Source: Cellulomonas sp. C5510
Lineage (GTDB): Bacteria; Actinomycetota; Actinomycetes; Actinomycetales; Cellulomonadaceae
Direction: 5' to 3'
Length of the DNA: 64,000 bases
NCBI RefSeq assembly: GCF_019797765.1
Contig: NZ_CP081862.1
Span: forward strand, 2,046,001 to 2,110,000
Shown one piece after another: positions 1 to 9,318 of the stretch (positions are counted from its first letter, which is position 1; each line of letters starts with the position of its first letter). The translations under genes and the position numbers were made by a program. The notes under the pieces are model-generated. The model was not told the origin of the DNA, made no database searches, and saw nothing but the letters and a program-made list of their open reading frames with translations.

Positions 1-2
1 CC

Positions 3-1292
3 GCGTCCACCCTGGCGCTCGGGGCGGCGGGCGAGCGGGGGCTCCGGCTGGAGGGCACGGCGTCCGGTGCGGTGCCGGTCACCGCCGTCGCGACGCTGGT
101 GCTGCAGGACGCGCGGGGTGTGCGCACCGCGGTCGTCACCGAGGAGGTGCCGCTCGACGGCGGCGTCCACGAGCTGGTCCCGGCGGCGGCACCGGGGCGC
201 ACCGGGACGCCGACGTCCGGGCCCGAGGGGGACGGCGCCCTGGCCGCCGTGCTGCTGCACCTGCGCGCCGGCGCGCCGCTCCCGGAGTCGGGCGCCGCGC
301 CGTCGCAGGTCCAGGTGCTCGTGGGGTGGGACGCGCCGACGGCGAGCGGCGGGGCCGGAGCCGCGGCCGCCTGGGGGGCGGCCCCGACGACGGCCTCGGC
401 GCTCGCGCTGCCGGCGTCGTCCGCGACGGTCGACCGGGAGGGTCTGCGGGCCGGGGCGACCCTCGACCTCGTCGCGGCGTCCGCCGGTCCCGCGGACCTG
501 GTGCTGAGCGGCTTCCCGCGGCCAGGGCCGCTGCCGGTGCTGGTGAGCCAGGACCTGGCGACGACCGCGTCGCTGCGGGCCGGCGACCTGCTGGAGGTGC
601 TGGTCGGCCGGACGCCGGTGCCCGCCCGGGTCGTCGGCGTGGCCCCGTACCTGCCGGGCGCGCCGGAGGGCCCCGCCGTGCTGGCGGACCTCGACGCGCT
701 CTCCCGGGCGGCCCTCGCGCAGGCGGAGACGGCCACGTTGGTGGACGTCTGGTGGGTCGACGGCGCCGGGCCGGACGCGGCCGCGGCCCTGCGGGACAGG
801 GGCGCCGACGTGACGGTCCGCGCCGAGGTCGCCGCGACGCTCCGCGACGGGCCGCAGCAGGCCGCCGTGGGCGCCGCGCTCGCCCTCCTCGTGGGTGCGG
901 CTCTGCTGCTCGCCCTCGTGGGGGCGGTGCTGCACGCCGCGGGGTCCGCCGACGACCGGGGGCCCGAGGTCGCCCGGCTGCTCGCCCTCGGCGCGTCGCC
1001 GCGAGCGGTCGCCGCCACGCACGTCGCCCAGCACGCCGTCCTCGACGTGCTGGGCGTGGCGGTCGGGACGGCGGTCGGGGCGGCGACGGCGTGGCTGCTC
1101 GCGCCCGCCCTGACCGTCACGGCGTCCGGCGGTGCGCCCGTGCCGCCGGCGCTCGTGGTGTGGCCGTGGCCGGTGCAGGGCGCGGTCCTCGCCGCCCTCG
1201 TCGTCGGGTCGACGGCCGTGACGCTGCCTGTGGTCCGCGCGCTCGTCCGGCGGGCCGCGGCCTCCCACCTCCGGGTCGGGGACGCGGCGTGA
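3..1292 (+). CDS. FtsX-type ABC transporter permease, 3' part
   Basis: The reading frame is open from the window edge, so the start lies outside; 429 residues are visible. The first part is a periplasmic-type region rich in Ala, Gly and Pro. The last 150 residues contain three or four hydrophobic segments (about positions 273-295, 318-345 and 355-385), and between the first two lies the FtsX-like stretch VARLLALGASPRAV. It is probably the membrane part of a MacB/Lol-type ABC exporter or envelope-remodelling system. No ATPase gene is in view. It overlaps the next gene by 4 bases (GTGA), so the two are translationally coupled. Substrate unknown. Confidence 0.8.
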   Translation, partial: ASTLALGAAGERGLRLEGTASGAVPVTAVATLVLQDARGVRTAVVTEEVPLDGGVHELVPAAAPGRTGTPTSGPEGDGALAAVLLHLRAGAPLPESGAAPSQVQVLVGWDAPTASGGAGAAAAWGAAPTTASALALPASSATVDREGLRAGATLDLVAASAGPADLVLSGFPRPGPLPVLVSQDLATTASLRAGDLLEVLVGRTPVPARVVGVAPYLPGAPEGPAVLADLDALSRAALAQAETATLVDVWWVDGAGPDAAAALRDRGADVTVRAEVAATLRDGPQQAAVGAALALLVGAALLLALVGAVLHAAGSADDRGPEVARLLALGASPRAVAATHVAQHAVLDVLGVAVGTAVGAATAWLLAPALTVTASGGAPVPPALVVWPWPVQGAVLAALVVGSTAVTLPVVRALVRRAAASHLRVGDAA

Positions 1293-4051
1293 CGGGCCGC
1301 CACCGCGCGCGCCGGGGCGTCGGGGGGACGTGGTCCCGGACCCCCGGCCGGCCTCGGGCGACGGGCACGGACCTGCACACCCTCCCGCGGCGGTCGCGCG
1401 CCCAGGCCGGGCCGCTGGTGCTGCTCGCGCTGCTGGTCGCGGTCGGCACCGCGCTGGCCGCAGCCGCGCCGCGGGCGGTGGCCCTGGTCGAGGACCAGGC
1501 GGTGCGCACCGCGGTCGAGGACGCCGGACGGGACGCGGACCTCGTCCTCAGCGGTCCGGTCGGGTACGAGGGATCCGACGGCGGCCTGGACCGCGAGCCC
1601 GCCGGGACCGCCGGGAAGGTCGCCGCGGCGGTGCGCGCCGCCGCGCTGACGACGTTCGGTCCCGTGCTCGGCGAGCCGCTGACCACCGAGGTGTCCCGGG
1701 CGCTGCGGCTCCGGGAGGTGGCGGGGGAGCGGACCGGCGACGCCCCGGCGCCCGCGACCGGGGAGACGTCGGTCCGTCTCGCCTGGCAGGCGGGGGCGGA
1801 GATCGCGTGGGTCTCGGGCCGGTCACCGCAGCACGCACCGGGTGCCGACCCCGAGGTGGCCCTGTCGCAGGAGACGGCGGCGGCGCTGGGCGCGGTCCCC
1901 GGGTCGGTGCTGGTGCTGAGCGGCGCGGACGGTGCGGACCTGAGGCTGCGGGTGACCGGGGTGTTCCGCACGTCCCGCACCGACGCGTCGTCGCGGTGGG
2001 TCGACGCCCCGGAGGTGCTCCGGCCGCGCGTGACCCGGCAGGGGCCCGCCACCACCACCCAGGTCGCCGCCCTCCTGCCGGACACGTCGCTGCGGGACGG
2101 CCTGGAGGCGGTCGGCCCGCGCGACGTGCAGCGCGTCGTGCGGATCCCGGTGACCGCGGGCGCGCTGTCGGCGGAGCGTGCGGACCGGCTGCTCGCCGAG
2201 CTCCCGGCGGTGCAGGCTGCGCCGGCCGCGCTCGGGCAGGCGGCGTCCAGCAGCAGCCTGTTCACGGGCCTCGACGACGTCCTGCGGCGGGTGCGGGCGG
2301 ACGTCGACGCGGCCCGGGCGCAGTCCCTCGCCCTGGGCGTCGCCGCGGGCGCGGGGACGTCCGCGCTGCTGGTCCTCGCGGCACGCGTGCTCGCGCGGCG
2401 ACGGGAGCCCGACCTGGTGCTCCGGCGGGCACGGGGGTCGGCCCTGCCGGCGACGCTCGTCGAGCTCGGTGCGGAAGCGGTGCTGGTCGCGGCCGCGGGC
2501 GCCGCGGCCGGCGTGGCTCTCGCCGCGGTCGTCGTCCCGGGGCCCCTCGGCACCGCGGCCCTGGTGCCGGCGGCGGTGGCGGTCCTGGCGAGCCCGGTGG
2601 CCGGGCTGCTGGTCGCGCGGGCAGCGGGCGACCCGCCGCGCGACGCCACCGGTGCGGTGGACGGTCGACCGCTCCGCCGCCGGGCACGGCCGTCCGGGCC
2701 GGCGGGCAGCGGCGGCACGTCGGCGCGCGGTCCGGCTGCGGGACGGCGCGGGCGCCGCCTGGCGGCGGAGGGGGCCCTGCTGGTCGCCGCGGTGCTCGCC
2801 GTGGCCGCCCGCCGCGACGGTGGGACGGACCTGCTCGCGGCGTCCGCAGCCACGCTCGTCGCGGGCGTGGTGGCCGTGGTCGTCGCGCGGCTCGTCCCCC
2901 TGGTCCTGCGCGCGGCGGGACCGCTGGCCGCGCGGTCGCGCGGAGCCGTCCCCGTCCTCGGGCTGGCCCGTGCCCGGGAGGCGGGCGCCGCGCCGGCGGC
3001 GGTGGTCTGCCTGACGCTGTGCGCCGCTCTCGTCGTCGTCGCGTGCGCCGTGGGAGCCGGCGCCCGGCGGGACGCCGTGGTCGCGTCGTGGACCACCGTC
3101 GGCGGTGACGTCGCCGTCCGCGCCGCGCCGGGGTCGGACCTCGCGGAGGCGGCCGCCGTCTGGGCGGCGTCCCCCGGCGTCACGGCGGTGGTCGCGGCGC
3201 GGGTCGAGGACGACGTGCAGGCCGCGACGGAGCAGGGCCCGCAGCGCGTCCGGGTGCTCGTCGCCCCGCCCGCGGACCTGGAGCGGCTCGCCGTGGCTGC
3301 GCGGGCAGGAGGAGCCGGGCCGGGTGGCGGCACCGTCGTCGGGACGGTCACCGTGGCCGGCCTCTGGGGCGCCGACCGGACGCTCGAGGGCCTCGGCGTA
3401 CCGGTCCCGTCCGCCGGCGGGGCGGGCGGGGCGGGCCGGCCCACCGTGGTCGTCGACCCCGCCGCGCTGGCAGACGCCGGGCAGGACGCCGTCCGGGACG
3501 CGGGATCCCCGGACGCGGGGTCCCCGGACGCCGCCTGGCTCACGGGCCCCGGCGCCGCGGACGCGGTGCGCGACGCCCCGCCGCCCCCGGGGTCGGACGT
3601 CGCGGTGCGGGCCGACGTGCTGGCGGACCTGGGCTCCGGCGTCCTGCTCCGGGCCCGGCTGGGCGTCGCGGTGGTCGCTGCGGCGCTGCTGCTCGCGCTG
3701 AGCGTCCTGGCAGCGCTGCAGGCGGCTGCGGCGGGAGGGCCGGCGCGCCGGCGGGCGCTGGACACCCTCCGGACGCTCGGGCTCGGCGACCGCGAGGCGC
3801 GGGCCGTGGCGGTGGCCGAGCTGCTGCCGGCCGCCGCGACCGCGGTCGTGCTCGGCGCGGGCGGCGGCCTGCTGGCGGCCTCGGTCGTCGTCGGCGGCGG
3901 GGCCGTGCGGGCGACCCTGGGCTGGCTGCTCGGCGCCGCGGGCCTCACGGCCGCGGCCGTCGTCTCGGCGGTCGTGGTGCTCGCCGTCGTCGAGCAGGCG
4001 GGCTCACGCGACCACCGTGTCGGGGCGTCCCTGCGGATCCCGGAGCCGTGA
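1289..4051 (+). CDS. FtsX-type ABC transporter permease, 920 aa
   Basis: I start it at the GTG that overlaps the upstream stop (GTGA at 1289-1292); longer in-frame extensions run inside the upstream gene. An N-terminal membrane segment (about residues 38-55) is followed by a long extracytoplasmic domain, a first hydrophobic block near residues 340-450, a second near 490-600 and a final FtsX block near 790-910. This is the usual double-FtsX arrangement of large actinobacterial permeases. It contains a short in-frame tandem repeat coding DAGSP twice. Together with the preceding permease it probably forms a heteromeric exporter; the substrate cannot be told. Confidence 0.82.
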   Translation: MTGRHRARRGVGGTWSRTPGRPRATGTDLHTLPRRSRAQAGPLVLLALLVAVGTALAAAAPRAVALVEDQAVRTAVEDAGRDADLVLSGPVGYEGSDGGLDREPAGTAGKVAAAVRAAALTTFGPVLGEPLTTEVSRALRLREVAGERTGDAPAPATGETSVRLAWQAGAEIAWVSGRSPQHAPGADPEVALSQETAAALGAVPGSVLVLSGADGADLRLRVTGVFRTSRTDASSRWVDAPEVLRPRVTRQGPATTTQVAALLPDTSLRDGLEAVGPRDVQRVVRIPVTAGALSAERADRLLAELPAVQAAPAALGQAASSSSLFTGLDDVLRRVRADVDAARAQSLALGVAAGAGTSALLVLAARVLARRREPDLVLRRARGSALPATLVELGAEAVLVAAAGAAAGVALAAVVVPGPLGTAALVPAAVAVLASPVAGLLVARAAGDPPRDATGAVDGRPLRRRARPSGPAGSGGTSARGPAAGRRGRRLAAEGALLVAAVLAVAARRDGGTDLLAASAATLVAGVVAVVVARLVPLVLRAAGPLAARSRGAVPVLGLARAREAGAAPAAVVCLTLCAALVVVACAVGAGARRDAVVASWTTVGGDVAVRAAPGSDLAEAAAVWAASPGVTAVVAARVEDDVQAATEQGPQRVRVLVAPPADLERLAVAARAGGAGPGGGTVVGTVTVAGLWGADRTLEGLGVPVPSAGGAGGAGRPTVVVDPAALADAGQDAVRDAGSPDAGSPDAAWLTGPGAADAVRDAPPPPGSDVAVRADVLADLGSGVLLRARLGVAVVAAALLLALSVLAALQAAAAGGPARRRALDTLRTLGLGDREARAVAVAELLPAAATAVVLGAGGGLLAASVVVGGGAVRATLGWLLGAAGLTAAAVVSAVVVLAVVEQAGSRDHRVGASLRIPEP
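3497..3526 (+). repeat. 15-bp tandem repeat inside the permease gene
   Basis: Two copies of gacgcggg[a/g]tccccg follow each other in frame and encode DAGSP-DAGSP in an extracytoplasmic linker. Copy number could vary between strains without breaking the frame. Confidence 0.8.
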
Positions 4052-4094
4052 CCTGCGGCGACGCCGCCGTGTGGCGGGACCTCACCCGCTGACC

Positions 4095-4100
4095 TAGCGT
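4095..4100 (+). promoter_or_regulatory. -10 element upstream of the Mn-catalase operon
   Basis: TAGCGT fits the actinobacterial TANNNT -10 pattern and repeats in this window directly upstream of several starts. If used, it gives a leader of about 150 nt before the catalase start. No clear -35 was found, and the GC-rich leader may fold. Confidence 0.4.
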
Positions 4101-4259
4101 CGAGCACGGCGGGCCGGCAGGTCCGCCCCACAGCACCGGCGGAGGAAGCCCGTCGGCGCCATCCCCGGTCCCCGGGGGCGGACGCCGGACGGCTCCCGCC
4201 CTCGCGACCGCGGTGACCGCTCCCGCACGAACCAGCGCCCACGGGGCGCGGAGGTCGCG

Positions 4260-5141
4260 ATGTTCTTCCACCGCCAAGAGCTCCAGCACGAGGCCAAGCC
4301 CGACCGCCCGGACGCCGTCTACGCCCGCAAGCTCCAGGAGGTCCTGGGCGGGCAGTACGGCGAGATCACGGTCGCGATGCAGTACGGGTTCCAGTCCTGG
4401 AACACCCACCTCCCCGGCAAGTACCGCGACCTGCTGTACGGCATCGGCGCCGAGGAGTTCGGCCACGTGGAGATGCTCGCCACGATGATCGCCCAGCTCC
4501 TGGAGAAGGCGCCGGTCGGCGTGACCGACGAGGCGGTGCAGGACGACCCGACCGTCGCGGCCGTGCTCGGCGGCACGGACCTGCAGCACGCCATCGTGGC
4601 GGGCGCCGGGGCGCGCCCGGTCGACAGCATGGGCAACCCCTGGAGCGCGGGCTACGTCACCGCCAGCGGGAACCTGCTCGCCGACTTCACGGCGAACGCG
4701 AACGCCGAGATGCAGGGCCGCGTGCAGGTCGCCCGGCTCTACCACATGACCGACGACCACGGCGTCCGCGATCTGCTCGCGTTCCTGCTGGCGCGAGACA
4801 CGATGCACCAGAACCAGTGGATCGCCGCGGCGCGCGAGCTCCAGGAGGAGGGCCTCGAGGGGCTTCCCGTCCCGAGCAACTTCCCGCTCGGGCAGGAGGA
4901 CCGCGAGGTGGCGTACCAGTACATCAACTTCTCCGACGGCGCCCAGGCGGGCGAGGGGTCCTGGGCCTCCGGCCCGACCCCGGACGGCCTCGGTGAGTTC
5001 ACCTACGTGCCGGAGCCGCCTGCGGGCGTGCCGATGCCGCCGCCCACGCAGCCGGACCCCCGGCTGTACGGCACGACCCCCCAGCCCGACGTCGTGGAGA
5101 AGGTCACGGGCAAGGTCAAGGACACCCTCAAGAGCGAGTGA
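4260..5141 (+). CDS. Manganese (non-haem) catalase, 293 aa
   Basis: Disproportionates hydrogen peroxide at a dinuclear manganese centre in the cytoplasm. The ferritin-like four-helix fold carries the expected ligand pattern: Glu35, Glu66 and His69 (in AEEFGHVEM), a later Glu in NAEMQGR and His in DTMHQNQW. Length matches the family (about 270-300 aa). The ATG has a good ribosome site (ggagg, 7 bases upstream). The C-terminal Pro-rich tail is typical. It leads an operon with the three small proteins that follow, so its role is probably general oxidative or stationary-phase stress defence. Confidence 0.95.
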   Translation: MFFHRQELQHEAKPDRPDAVYARKLQEVLGGQYGEITVAMQYGFQSWNTHLPGKYRDLLYGIGAEEFGHVEMLATMIAQLLEKAPVGVTDEAVQDDPTVAAVLGGTDLQHAIVAGAGARPVDSMGNPWSAGYVTASGNLLADFTANANAEMQGRVQVARLYHMTDDHGVRDLLAFLLARDTMHQNQWIAAARELQEEGLEGLPVPSNFPLGQEDREVAYQYINFSDGAQAGEGSWASGPTPDGLGEFTYVPEPPAGVPMPPPTQPDPRLYGTTPQPDVVEKVTGKVKDTLKSE

Positions 5142-5152
5142 AGGAGAACGCC

Positions 5153-6031
5153 ATGAGCGCTCAGGACACGGGTGGCGGGGCCGCTGCGGCGGTCGGCACC
5201 GCGAAGGACGAGGCACAGGGGATCGCCCACCAGGCGGCGGAGTCCGGCCAGGACCTGCTGCACGAGATGAAGGACGAGGCCGGCGGCGTCGCTGCCGAGG
5301 CCACGCAGCAGGCGCGCGACCTCCTCGGGGAGGCCCGCGACGGCGTCCGGTCCCAGGCCGCGGACCAGCAGGCGCGCGCCGCCCAGGGCCTGCGCAGCCT
5401 CGGCGACGAGCTCGGACGCATGGCCGAGGCGTCGGAGGGGGGTCTGGCCCAGGACCTCGTGCGGGACGTGGCGGGGCGGACCGGGGCCGTGGCCTCGTGG
5501 CTCGAGGACCGCGAGCCGGGCGACGTGCTCGGCGAGGTCGCGGACTTCGCACGGCGGCGGCCCGGCACGTTCCTGGCGCTCGCCGCCGGGGCCGGCGTCG
5601 TCGTCGGTCGCCTCGCGAGGGGTCTGAAGGACGCCCCTCCGAGCGGCGCGGGCTCGGCATCGCGGCCGGCCGGCGGCGGGCCGGCGGGTAGTGACCTGCC
5701 GGGATCGACCACCGGGCTGTCGACGCCGTCCGCGGGGTCGGCCGGCGGGTCGCCGGATAGCGGGTCCGCCCTGCCCGCCGCGGGCACCGCCGCCGGAGAC
5801 CCGGGTGGCCAGGGTGCCGTCCCCGGCGGGGGAGCCGAGGGGCTCGCCGCCGGCGACGGCGAGCCGTTGCACCGGGAGCCGGGTCCCGCCCTCGGCGAGG
5901 AGCGGGCGTGGGCGCAGAGCGGGGGAGAGGCCCCGGTGGCGCCGACACCCGGCCACCTGCCCACGGCCGACGACGCGGGCACGGCCGGGGGCGACCCGCT
6001 GGCGGGCGCGCAGCGCGAGGACCAGCCGTGA
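5153..6031 (+). CDS. Ala/Gln/Asp-rich helical stress protein, 292 aa
   Basis: I do not assign a named family with confidence. The start is the ATG preceded by AAGGAG 7 bases upstream; a GTG at 5138 overlapping the catalase stop is possible but has no ribosome site of its own. Residues 1-115 are amphipathic, rich in Ala, Gln, Glu and Asp, resembling LEA-like or CsbD-like helices. Residues near 140-160 form one hydrophobic segment (FLALAAGAGVVVGRLA). The last 120 residues are disordered Gly/Pro/Ser. It overlaps the next gene by 4 bases. Such proteins often sit beside holin-like and DUF3618 proteins in actinobacteria. Confidence 0.72.
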   Translation: MSAQDTGGGAAAAVGTAKDEAQGIAHQAAESGQDLLHEMKDEAGGVAAEATQQARDLLGEARDGVRSQAADQQARAAQGLRSLGDELGRMAEASEGGLAQDLVRDVAGRTGAVASWLEDREPGDVLGEVADFARRRPGTFLALAAGAGVVVGRLARGLKDAPPSGAGSASRPAGGGPAGSDLPGSTTGLSTPSAGSAGGSPDSGSALPAAGTAAGDPGGQGAVPGGGAEGLAAGDGEPLHREPGPALGEERAWAQSGGEAPVAPTPGHLPTADDAGTAGGDPLAGAQREDQP

Positions 6032-6528
6032 CCGGCCCGGGAGACCCGACCGTCGCGGCCGACCAGCGCGCGGTGCCACGAGGCCCGGCGCCGGGGGCGG
6101 GGCCCCCGGACGGGACGGGCGCCGGACCCGCACCGCGTCCCGAGCCGGAGCGGCCGTCGCTCGGTGACCTCATCGGTTCCGTCACCCAGGACCTCTCCCG
6201 GCTCGTCCGGCAGGAGGTCGAGCTCGCCAAGGCGGAGCTCGGGCAGTCGGCCCGGAGGGCCGGGCGCGGCAGCGGACTGCTCGCGGGCGCCGGCGTGGCC
6301 GGCCACTTCGTGCTGCTGTTCCTGTCGGTCGCCCTGTGGTGGGGGCTGCCGATCGGCAAGGCGTGGTCCGCCGTCGTGGTGGCCGCGGTGTGGGGCGTCG
6401 TGGGGGCGGTCCTGGCGCTCCGGGGACGCGCCGAGCTCCGCCGGGTGCAGGGCACGCCGCGCACGGCGGAGACCGTCAGGAAGATCCCGAACGCGCTGAA
6501 GGGCGAGGAGGAGGCGAACCATGAGTGA
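6028..6528 (+). CDS. Phage-holin-superfamily (Holin_X type) membrane protein, 166 aa
   Basis: Starts at the GTG overlapping the upstream stop. A disordered Pro-rich N-terminus precedes the family signature near residues 44-75 (LIGSVTQDLSRLVRQEVELA), followed by two hydrophobic helices at about 85-110 and 113-135. These housekeeping proteins are named holin-like by homology only. With the DUF3618 protein, whose start overlaps its end by 8 bases, it probably forms an inner-membrane complex. It belongs to the catalase-led operon. Confidence 0.82.
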   Translation: MTGPGDPTVAADQRAVPRGPAPGAGPPDGTGAGPAPRPEPERPSLGDLIGSVTQDLSRLVRQEVELAKAELGQSARRAGRGSGLLAGAGVAGHFVLLFLSVALWWGLPIGKAWSAVVVAAVWGVVGAVLALRGRAELRRVQGTPRTAETVRKIPNALKGEEEANHE

Positions 6529-7153
6529 GAACCCGGAGCGGATCCGCGATCGGATCGAGCAGACGCGGGCGGAGCTGTCCGCGGACGTGGACGCAGTCGG
6601 TGACGCGCTCGACCCGCGACAGGTCGCCCACCGCCAGGCCGACAGGGTGCGCGGCCGCGTCGGCGCGGTCCGCGACCGCGTGATGGGCAGCGTGCACGAC
6701 GCCGCGGGCTCGGCCGGCGGGTCGGTGCGCGGGGCGGCCGGACAGGCGCGGGACGCCGCGGGCGCCACCGCCACCGGCGTCGGGGCCGGTCTGCGCGACG
6801 CCCCGCACGCGACGGCGCGACACGCCGGGGGCAACCCGCTCGCGGCAGGCCTGGTCGCGTTCGGGGTGGGCCTGCTCGCCGCGTCGCTGCTGCCGGCGTC
6901 GCGGCGCGAGCAGCAGGCGGCGCAGACCGTCGAGGAGCAGGTGCGGGCAGCGGTCCCCGAGATGAAGCAGGCTGCCCGGCAGTCGGCCGAGGACCTGCGG
7001 GGACCGGCGCAGGACGCCGTCGAGGCCGTGAAGGAGCGCGGCTCCGACGCCGTCGGGACGGTGCAGGAGCACGGCACGCAGGCTGCTCACGAGCTGCGCG
7101 ACCAGGCGCAGGACTCCACCGAGCACGTGCGAGGGGCCTCGCAGCAGGGCTGA
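6521..7153 (+). CDS. DUF3618 domain protein, 210 aa
   Basis: The N-terminal stretch PERIRDRIEQTRAELSADVD is the DUF3618 signature. It is followed by a long Ala/Arg/Gln helical region, one membrane segment at about residues 107-125 (LAAGLVAFGVGLLAASLLP) and a charged C-terminal helix. The ATG lies inside the end of the holin-like gene (8-base overlap), so translation is coupled. DUF3618 and Holin_X genes are regular neighbours in actinobacteria; the function is unknown but envelope-related. Last gene of the catalase operon; a hairpin follows the stop. Confidence 0.85.
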   Translation: MSENPERIRDRIEQTRAELSADVDAVGDALDPRQVAHRQADRVRGRVGAVRDRVMGSVHDAAGSAGGSVRGAAGQARDAAGATATGVGAGLRDAPHATARHAGGNPLAAGLVAFGVGLLAASLLPASRREQQAAQTVEEQVRAAVPEMKQAARQSAEDLRGPAQDAVEAVKERGSDAVGTVQEHGTQAAHELRDQAQDSTEHVRGASQQG

Positions 7154-7160
7154 GCCGCGT

Positions 7161-7201
7161 CGACGCCGCTTCCGGGACCCCGTGCCCCGCAGGCGGCGTC
7201 G
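7161..7201 (+). terminator. Hairpin after the catalase operon
   Basis: Nine-base perfect arms (cgacgccgc / gcggcgtcg) enclose a 23-base loop 8 bases past the last stop. There is no U tract, as is usual in high-GC actinobacteria. Confidence 0.4.
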
Positions 7202-7308
7202 CCGCGTCCGCACGACCCCCGGACGGCGGCCGGCCGCGCGCGGGGCTGGCCTCCGGGCGCCGTCCGTCGGAGACTGGGACCCCGCCCCCTGCTCCGGAGA
7301 CCTGGTCC

Positions 7309-8364
7309 GTGTCACCCCTCGCGCCCGACCGGCACGCCGTCGCCGCCCTCCCCGGGCTCCTCGGCTCCGGTCGCGGGCGGCGGAGGCGTCCGTCCCGGAC
7401 CGCCCCGACGCGGGTCGTGCAGGTCGCCGCCTCGCTGGTCGCCGGGGCTCTGGGGATCGGCCTGGCGCTCCACGACGCGAGCGGCGCCGTCCCGCCCGGG
7501 GGACGCGTGACCGCAGCGCCCGCGAGCGCGGCGGACACCCGGGACGCCGCACCCCTCGCCGCCGCGCTCGCGGGGGCGACCGCGAGCGCCGCCCGGGACC
7601 ACGCCGCCGCCGTGCCTCCCGCCGACGTCGCGGAGGGGGCGCGGCCGGCGGCCGATCCCGAGGACCGGCTGCTCGACCCCGACCCGCGCGCGCGTGGCGG
7701 GCCCGGCGCGGTGCCGGAGGTACCCGTGCCGCTGGTGCTCCCGGAGCTGCGGCCCCCGGCCCGGGCGGGGCTCGACCTCTCCGCGCGCTCCACGAGCGAC
7801 CCGGCGAGCCCGTGGGTCGTCGTGAACAAGTCGCGCCCGCTCGACCCGGTGGACTGGGCGCCGTCGGACCTGGTCACGGTCGCGGGGTACGAGGTCCGCG
7901 CGTCGGTCGCGGACCCGCTCGCCCGGATGCTCGGCGCCGCGGCGGCGGACGGCGTGGCCCTCGAGCTGCGCAGCGGGTTCCGGTCCCGGGCCTACCAGGA
8001 GCAGGTCCACGCCGGGTGGGTCGCCCAGGTCGGAGGGCAGCGCGCCGACGAGGTCTCCGCGCGCGCCGGCCACAGCGAGCACCAGACCGGGCTCGCGGTG
8101 GACGTCGGCAGCGGTTCGGCGCCGGAGTGCGACTTCCAGGACTGCTTCGCCCAGACGCCCGAGGGCCGGTGGGTCGCGGAGCACGCCGCCGAGCACGGGT
8201 TCCTGCTGCGCTACACGGCGCAGGGGCAGCCGGTCACGGGCTTCGCCCCGGAGGGCTGGCACCTGCGCTACGTCGGCGAGGACCTGCTGGCGGAGATGGA
8301 GCGTCGCGGCGTCGGCACGCTGGAGGAGCTGTTCCGGCTGCCCGGCGGGCCCGGTCACCCCTGA
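7309..8364 (+). CDS. VanY-family D,D-/L,D-carboxypeptidase, 351 aa
   Basis: Peptidoglycan peptidase that trims stem peptides outside the membrane. A hydrophobic segment at about residues 41-60 (VVQVAASLVAGALGIGLAL) acts as signal or anchor; a disordered linker to about residue 160 leads into the catalytic domain. The zinc-site motifs of the family are present: SGFRSRAYQ, then SEHQTGLAVDVG (SxHxxGxAxD) and GWHLRYVG near the C-terminus. The GTG start is chosen because no longer frame carries the signal segment. The last 10 bases overlap the convergent gene at 8355. Confidence 0.9.
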   Translation: MSPLAPDRHAVAALPGLLGSGRGRRRRPSRTAPTRVVQVAASLVAGALGIGLALHDASGAVPPGGRVTAAPASAADTRDAAPLAAALAGATASAARDHAAAVPPADVAEGARPAADPEDRLLDPDPRARGGPGAVPEVPVPLVLPELRPPARAGLDLSARSTSDPASPWVVVNKSRPLDPVDWAPSDLVTVAGYEVRASVADPLARMLGAAAADGVALELRSGFRSRAYQEQVHAGWVAQVGGQRADEVSARAGHSEHQTGLAVDVGSGSAPECDFQDCFAQTPEGRWVAEHAAEHGFLLRYTAQGQPVTGFAPEGWHLRYVGEDLLAEMERRGVGTLEELFRLPGGPGHP

Positions 8365-9236
8365 GACGACTCCCCGCCCCCGGTCTGCCGCAGCCACTGC
8401 GAGTCGTCGTTGACGTACGCGTAGTACAGGCCGATCAGCAGACCGCCGCCCAGGAAGTTCCCGAGCAGCGCGATCCCGACGTTCCCGGCGGCGGCGCCGA
8501 GGTCGATCCCGTCGCGGAGCCCCACGACCGAGAACAGCACCGTGTTGGCCACGGAGTGCTCGAGCCCGAGGAACGCGAAGATGAACACCGACGTGATCAT
8601 CACCAGGCACTTGGTCAGGTCGTCCGTGATGAGTCCGTTGTAGACGAGCAGCATCGCGATGTTGATGCAGAAGTTGCACAGCAGCGCCCGGACGAGCAGG
8701 TCGACCCAGCCGGCGGGCCCGTCGGTGACGTAGGCCAGCTTGTGGGCCACGGAGTCGGCCATCTCGGCGGCCGGGGCGCCCTCCACGAGGCTGGAGAACC
8801 GCAGCAGCACCGCGACGAACAGCCCGCCCAGCACGTTGCCGAGGTAGCAGAGGCCCAGCAGCCGCAGCGCCCGCCCCCACGACGTGCGGCGGTGGTAGGC
8901 GCCGATCGAGACGATCATCATGTTCGACGTCAGCAGCTCGGAGCGGGAGTAGTAGATGAACACCAGCGCCCAGCCGAAGACGACCGCGCCGACCACGCGG
9001 CCCACGGTGCGCAGCGTGCCGTCGCCGACGTCGATCGCGGCGAAGGCCGCCACCAGCGCGTAGAACGTCGCGTAGAGCAGCCCGATCAGCACCCCCGCCA
9101 TGGCGGCGCGCTGCAGGTAGCGCCGGGCGAGACCGCCGGACATCGTGGTCTTGGTCTCGAGGACCTCCAGGGCGGTGCTGATGAACTGCTTGCCCGGGAA
9201 CAGGGACTGCGGGTCGGCGGGACTCACGGCGCACAC
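8355..9236 (-). CDS. Formate/nitrite transporter (FNT) family channel, 293 aa
   Basis: Six hydrophobic helices and the FNT-type segments LLTSNMMI, CYLGNVLGG and FLGLEHSVANTVLF identify a pentameric anion channel of the FocA/NirC family in the cytoplasmic membrane, likely passing formate, nitrite or a similar small monovalent anion. The start is GTG at 9236; a second GTG three codons in is possible. It runs alone and converges on the VanY gene with a 10-base overlap. A second, diverged FNT protein is at 48.7 kb. The substrate cannot be set from sequence; no formate dehydrogenase or nitrite reductase is near. Confidence 0.9.
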   Translation of the reverse strand: MCAVSPADPQSLFPGKQFISTALEVLETKTTMSGGLARRYLQRAAMAGVLIGLLYATFYALVAAFAAIDVGDGTLRTVGRVVGAVVFGWALVFIYYSRSELLTSNMMIVSIGAYHRRTSWGRALRLLGLCYLGNVLGGLFVAVLLRFSSLVEGAPAAEMADSVAHKLAYVTDGPAGWVDLLVRALLCNFCINIAMLLVYNGLITDDLTKCLVMITSVFIFAFLGLEHSVANTVLFSVVGLRDGIDLGAAAGNVGIALLGNFLGGGLLIGLYYAYVNDDSQWLRQTGGGESSQG

Positions 9237-9318
9237 GGTGCCACACCCGCGACCCGCCCCGCAGCAGGCGGGCCGCGGGTCCTGCGGACGGGAGCGCGGC
9301 CGCCGCTAGCGTGTGCCC

